From an uncultured Clostridia bacterium (GTDB lineage Bacteria; Bacillota; Clostridia; Acetivibrionales; CALMWN01): a stretch of DNA of 10,346 nt. Positions 6,609 to 10,346 of this stretch are shown one piece after another (position 1 is the first letter of the stretch; every line of letters begins with the position of its first letter). The position numbers and the translations under genes are program-made. The notes under the pieces are model-generated. The model did no database searches. It saw nothing but the letters and a program-made list of their open reading frames with translations, and had not been told where the DNA came from. The stretch lies in the NCBI GenBank assembly GCA_937873555.1, contig CALMWN010000129.1:1-10346 (forward strand). The letters are read 5' to 3'.

Positions 6609-9600
6609 ATGAATTTTGTAGAGAAGTATTGGGAGAATCCTCACGTGTTGCATGTAAACTGCAGGAAGCCACACGCTTACTTTATCCCCTATGAAAGTGA
6701 AGACAAGGCCTTAAAAGGTATTCGTGGAACTTCAAAATTCTATAAGAGCTTGAATGGGGTGTGGAAGTTCAAATACCATGATACGGTGTACCAGGTGGAA
6801 GATGGCTTCTATGCAGAGGATTACGATTTCAGTGCATGGGATGAACTGATGGTACCCTCAAACTGGCAAATGCACGGGTATGATAAGCCTCATTACACAA
6901 ACAAGAATTATCCCTATCCCTGTGATCCGCCTTTTGTCCCAAACGATAATCCTGCAGGCCTTTTTATCCGTGAATTCAATATCGACAGTTTCAGCGGGAA
7001 AAACATTCACCTTGTTTTTGAGGGAGTGGATTCGTGTTTCTATCTTTGGGTAAACGGGGCATATATCGGATACAGCCAGGTAAGTCATGCTACCTCCGAA
7101 TTTGATATTACCGGGCATCTGAAAGCAGGCAAAAACAGGATGGCCGTCATGGTTCTCAAGTGGTGTGACGGAAGTTACCTGGAAGATCAGGATATGTGGC
7201 GGCTTTCGGGTATTTTCAGGGAAGTCTATTTGCTTTCCAGAAACAAAGTACATATTTCCGATGTATTTGTAAAACCGGAATTGAGCCGGGACCTCAGTGA
7301 AGGAAGCCTCAAATGTGAGGTGGAGATGGCAGGCAGTACTTCAACAACCTTAAAGGCTGTACTGGAAGATCCTGACCATAAGGTTATAAGCGAACAATCC
7401 ATTGAAATTTCCGGGAAGGGTACCTGCGAATTCAAGGTAGCAAGCCCTGAGCTTTGGTCAGCTGAAACACCCAGCCTTTATAAATTATTCCTTTATCACC
7501 AGGATGAAGTCATTCTCTTTAAATCAGGTTTCAGGAGGATTGAAATTAAGGATTCGGTCATTTATATCAACGGGCGGGATGTCAAATTTAAGGGGGTCAA
7601 CCGTCATGATTCACACCCCGAACTTGGACACACTATACCGCTGTATCATATGAAAAGAGATCTGATCCTTATGAAAAGGCACAATGTGAATGCCGTAAGG
7701 ACTTCACACTACCCAAATGACCCAAGATTTTTGGATTTATGTGATGAAATGGGATTTTATGTAATTGATGAAGCGGATCTGGAGTCCCATGGTACAACCA
7801 CTGCTGATGATGTAAATATGCTTCCGGAAGATCCGGAGTATAAAGAGGCGTTTGTTGACAGGATGCAGCAAATGGTAGAAAGAGACAAGAACCACGCGTG
7901 TATTGTCATCTGGTCATTAGGTAATGAGTCCGGCTTTGGCGATAACCACCGGAGAATGGGTGAGTGGGCGAAGAGCAGGGACAACAGCAGGCTTATTCAC
8001 TATGAACGTGTTTTCCATCCTGACTGCGCAGCTGTCTTTCAAAACGGAAAAGCAGATACCTCCTGCCTGGATGTTTACAGCAGGATGTACCCTTCCATCG
8101 ATTGGATCACAAATGATTTTCTAAAGGATAAGGATGAAAACCGCCCGCTGATACTCTGCGAGTACTGTCATGCCATGGGGAACGGCCCGGGAGACCTGAA
8201 GGATTACTGGGATCTGTTTTACAAACATCCAAGGCTTGCAGGCGGTTTTGTGTGGGAATGGACCGATCATTCGGTAAAGACCAGAACGCCGGATGGAACC
8301 GAGTATTACGCTTACGGCGGCGATTTCGGAGATGTGCCCAATGATGGCAACTTTTGCGTGGATGGACTGGTATATCCGGACAGAACACCTCATACGGGTC
8401 TTATGGAGCTTAAAAATGTAATAGCTCCTGTAAGGACTGAGGCTGTTGATTTGCAGACCGGTAAAATTAAAGTAACCAACCTCTATGATTTTATAGGCTT
8501 GAATCACCTTATACTCCATTGGAAGCTTGAGAAGGATGGAGAGACAATCGGTTCCGGTGAACTGGACAATCCGGCTGTTGCACCCCATGAGTCCAGGATT
8601 GTTGCTCTGCCTTACTCCATGCCAAATAAGCCGGATGGCAGGTATTTCCTGAAGGTTTCCTATACCCTTGCCGGTGACACCGAATGGGCGGAAAAGGGAT
8701 ATGAAATGGGGTTTGAGCAGTTTGAACTGCCTGTTGGCAAGGTGGAAAAGGTATCTGTTACAAAGGACGGAATGCCTTCAATTGCAGTAGAAAAGACGGA
8801 AAAGGAAATCATTATCACCGGCTCGGATTTTAAGTATGTATTTAATCGATATTATGGTGCGTTTACTCAACTGGAGTACAACGGTGTGCAGATGATAAAC
8901 GCAATGCCCAGGTTCAATGTATGGAGAGCACCTACCGATAATGACCGCAAAGTAAGGTTGATCTGGGAAAGTGAGGGGTACGACAGAATGAACACCCATA
9001 CCTATTCAGTATCAACTGTGAGTGAGGATGACAAACATATTAGCATATCTTCGGAGTTTTCTCTCGGGGGATATATTAAAAAGCCTATCATTCACGCAAC
9101 AGCTGTCTGGACTGTTTATGGCAGCGGAGATATTTTACTGAAGACGGACGCGAGGATAAAAGAGAATCTTCCGTTCCTGCCGAGGTTTGGACTGCAGCTT
9201 TCCATGCCAAAGGGGAATGAACTGGTAGAATACTTTGGTTATGGCCCACAGGAAAGTTATATCGACAAGAGAAGGGCCGTCTGGAAGAGCAGATTTGACT
9301 CCACTGTGGATGGCATGCATGAAAACTACATCATGCCCCAGGAAAATGGAAGCCATTATGCGACTGAATGGGCTGCCGTAACCAATCTTCTCGGTATGGG
9401 ATTATTGTTTATCGGCAGGGATGATTTTTCCTTCAATGCATCGCATTATACGCCGGAGGATCTCACAAAAGCGCAGCACATATATGAGTTGAAAAGGCGG
9501 GATGAGACAGTTGTAAATATTGATTACATGCAAAGCGGTATAGGCTCAAACAGCTGCGGACCTGAGCTTTTGCCACAGTACCGTCTGTCACGGGACAGCA

Positions 9601-9686
9601 TCCATTTTGAACTCAGGATCAAACCAATATTTAAGGAAGATGTTTCACTTATTGATACTGTGAAAACTGAGATAACAAATTACTAA
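6609..9686 (+). CDS. lacZ: Beta-galactosidase, glycoside hydrolase family 2 (LacZ type)
   Basis: A 1025-residue enzyme, about the length of E. coli LacZ (1024), that hydrolyses terminal beta-D-galactosides such as lactose. Order of domains: sugar-binding jelly roll (about 45-210, including LEDQDMWRLSGIFREV), Ig-like domain (about 212-310), catalytic barrel (about 312-600), a further Ig-like domain, and the large C-terminal beta-galactosidase small-chain domain (about 750-1020, with YFGYGPQESYIDKR and MPQENGSHYATEW). The acid/base is Glu440 in SLGNESGFG and the nucleophile Glu518 in LILCEYCHAMGNGPG, 78 residues apart against 76 in E. coli (461 and 537). The Mg2+ ligands correspond to Glu392, His394 (DLESHG) and Glu440. 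RTSHYPND is also conserved. There is no signal peptide, so it acts in the cytoplasm on imported sugar. The reading frame is full length with no sign of decay, unlike the next gene. Confidence 0.97.
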   Translation: MNFVEKYWENPHVLHVNCRKPHAYFIPYESEDKALKGIRGTSKFYKSLNGVWKFKYHDTVYQVEDGFYAEDYDFSAWDELMVPSNWQMHGYDKPHYTNKNYPYPCDPPFVPNDNPAGLFIREFNIDSFSGKNIHLVFEGVDSCFYLWVNGAYIGYSQVSHATSEFDITGHLKAGKNRMAVMVLKWCDGSYLEDQDMWRLSGIFREVYLLSRNKVHISDVFVKPELSRDLSEGSLKCEVEMAGSTSTTLKAVLEDPDHKVISEQSIEISGKGTCEFKVASPELWSAETPSLYKLFLYHQDEVILFKSGFRRIEIKDSVIYINGRDVKFKGVNRHDSHPELGHTIPLYHMKRDLILMKRHNVNAVRTSHYPNDPRFLDLCDEMGFYVIDEADLESHGTTTADDVNMLPEDPEYKEAFVDRMQQMVERDKNHACIVIWSLGNESGFGDNHRRMGEWAKSRDNSRLIHYERVFHPDCAAVFQNGKADTSCLDVYSRMYPSIDWITNDFLKDKDENRPLILCEYCHAMGNGPGDLKDYWDLFYKHPRLAGGFVWEWTDHSVKTRTPDGTEYYAYGGDFGDVPNDGNFCVDGLVYPDRTPHTGLMELKNVIAPVRTEAVDLQTGKIKVTNLYDFIGLNHLILHWKLEKDGETIGSGELDNPAVAPHESRIVALPYSMPNKPDGRYFLKVSYTLAGDTEWAEKGYEMGFEQFELPVGKVEKVSVTKDGMPSIAVEKTEKEIIITGSDFKYVFNRYYGAFTQLEYNGVQMINAMPRFNVWRAPTDNDRKVRLIWESEGYDRMNTHTYSVSTVSEDDKHISISSEFSLGGYIKKPIIHATAVWTVYGSGDILLKTDARIKENLPFLPRFGLQLSMPKGNELVEYFGYGPQESYIDKRRAVWKSRFDSTVDGMHENYIMPQENGSHYATEWAAVTNLLGMGLLFIGRDDFSFNASHYTPEDLTKAQHIYELKRRDETVVNIDYMQSGIGSNSCGPELLPQYRLSRDSIHFELRIKPIFKEDVSLIDTVKTEITNY

Positions 9687-9706
9687 AAATAAAGAGAGGG
9701 AAAAGT

Positions 9707-10346
9707 ATGAAATTTGGAGTTGATTATTATCCTGAACACTGGCCGAGCGAGCGTTTGCCATATGATGCGAAGCTGATGAGAGAAGCCGGCTTTGAAGTTG
9801 TAAGACTTGCGGAATTCTCATGGGCAAAGCTGGAGCCTCAGCCTGGAGTGTATGATTTCAAGTAATAGCCCATGGGGCTGATACCGTGGTATACTTCAGG
9901 TGGAGGTCCTGTCTCTTCGGAACAGAGGAATACTGGCATGGTATTCTGCCGCACAGCGGAATTCCGGGCAGAAGGTATGAAGAAATTAAGAAAGCTGCTG
10001 CCGGGCTGGCACCGGTGATGGATGAATTCAAGGGCTGTCTGTCAGGAGCTGAAGCAGGAATTGTATTCAGCTACGACCAGGAATGGGCTTTCTAGATCCA
10101 GCCTCACCATCCCGATTTTAACTATGTCAGGCATGTACAGGGATACTATGAGGCTTTCTTCAATGCGAATATACCGGTGGACTTCGTCTCTCCCGAGGAT
10201 AACTTTAAATGTTACAAGCTGCTGGTTGCGCCGCTGATGTTCCTTATGACGCCTGAAATGGCAGAAAAGCTGGAGGATTATGTTGCAGGAGGAGGTCACC
10301 TGGTTCTGACCATGCGTTCAGGGGTAAAGGATTGGAATAACAAGGT
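9707..10346 (+). pseudogene. Decayed GH42 beta-galactosidase (internal deletion, frameshift, nonsense codon; 3' end beyond window)
   Basis: The gene starts 20 bases after lacZ with a ribosome binding site (AGAGAGGG, 9693-9700). The first 52 codons encode a textbook GH42 N-terminus: MKFGVDYYPEHWPSER, VVRLAEFSWAKLEPQPGVYDFK. This frame then meets TAA TAG at 9863-9868. From 9865, in a different frame, the sequence resumes far downstream in the family alignment as IAHGADTVVYFRWRSC and GILPHSG, followed by the trimerisation (GH42 middle) domain up to the window edge. About 290 residues of the barrel, including both catalytic glutamates, are missing, so no active enzyme can be made. Within the second part, TAG at 10093-10095 interrupts EWAF-stop-IQPHHPDFNY where the family has a residue such as Gln. 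Past that stop the frame stays open to 10346 (AGGGHLVLTMRSG). The remaining codons still read as good GH42 sequence, which suggests fairly recent loss. The size of the deletion is estimated from family knowledge, not measured. Confidence 0.9.

Noticed and set aside
8121..8588. 155-codon open frame on the - strand
   Set aside because: It lies wholly inside the conserved GH2 catalytic region of lacZ, has no recognisable motif and is an opposite-strand shadow.
9886..10095. Independent small gene of 69 codons
   Set aside because: Its product (VYFRWRSC, GILPHSG, FSYDQEWAF) is an internal piece of GH42, beginning mid-domain and ending at the nonsense codon, so it belongs to the pseudogene.

Overview
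The window looks like a catabolic locus from a member of the Bacillota, most likely a Clostridia-class fermenter of plant or host glycans. The grounds are a moderately low GC content, strong purine-rich ribosome binding sites (AAGGGG, AAGGAG, AGGGGAGG, TAGGAGG), tight packing on one strand, and a YesM/YesN-type two-component pair next to a family 1 (CUT1) sugar transporter. The species cannot be named from the sequence.

Layout, all on the + strand. (1) 2-85: the last 27 codons of what is probably the sugar-binding lipoprotein of the transporter. (2) 100-138: a 15-bp hairpin between that gene and the permeases. (3) 202-1092 and 1106-1987: the two six-helix ABC permeases (MalF/UgpA-like and MalG/UgpE-like). 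(4) 1988-2074: a short gap with a candidate extended -10 promoter. (5) 2075-3853 and 3846-5462: a YesM-type membrane histidine kinase and a YesN-type response regulator with an AraC DNA-binding domain, overlapping by 8 bases. (6) 5500-6552: a URO-D superfamily protein that is neither a true uroporphyrinogen decarboxylase nor a standard corrinoid methyltransferase. (7) 6609-9686: a complete, apparently active GH2 beta-galactosidase. (8) 9707-10346: a broken GH42 beta-galactosidase that has lost its catalytic core through an internal deletion and also carries a nonsense codon; it runs off the window.

How it fits together: the binding protein and two permeases would import a galactose-containing oligosaccharide, using an ATPase encoded elsewhere. 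The kinase would sense an extracellular cue and the regulator would switch on the locus. The cytoplasmic GH2 enzyme would hydrolyse the imported beta-galactoside. The GH42 enzyme once provided a second beta-galactosidase and is now decayed. The role of the URO-D-like protein is unknown and is the most open question here. No gap without a gene exceeds 300 bases, and I saw no tRNA, rRNA, CRISPR array, insertion sequence or phage gene. Apart from the URO-D-like protein and the decayed GH42 gene, this is a recognisable type of sugar-utilisation locus; I found no convincing evidence of a wholly new system.
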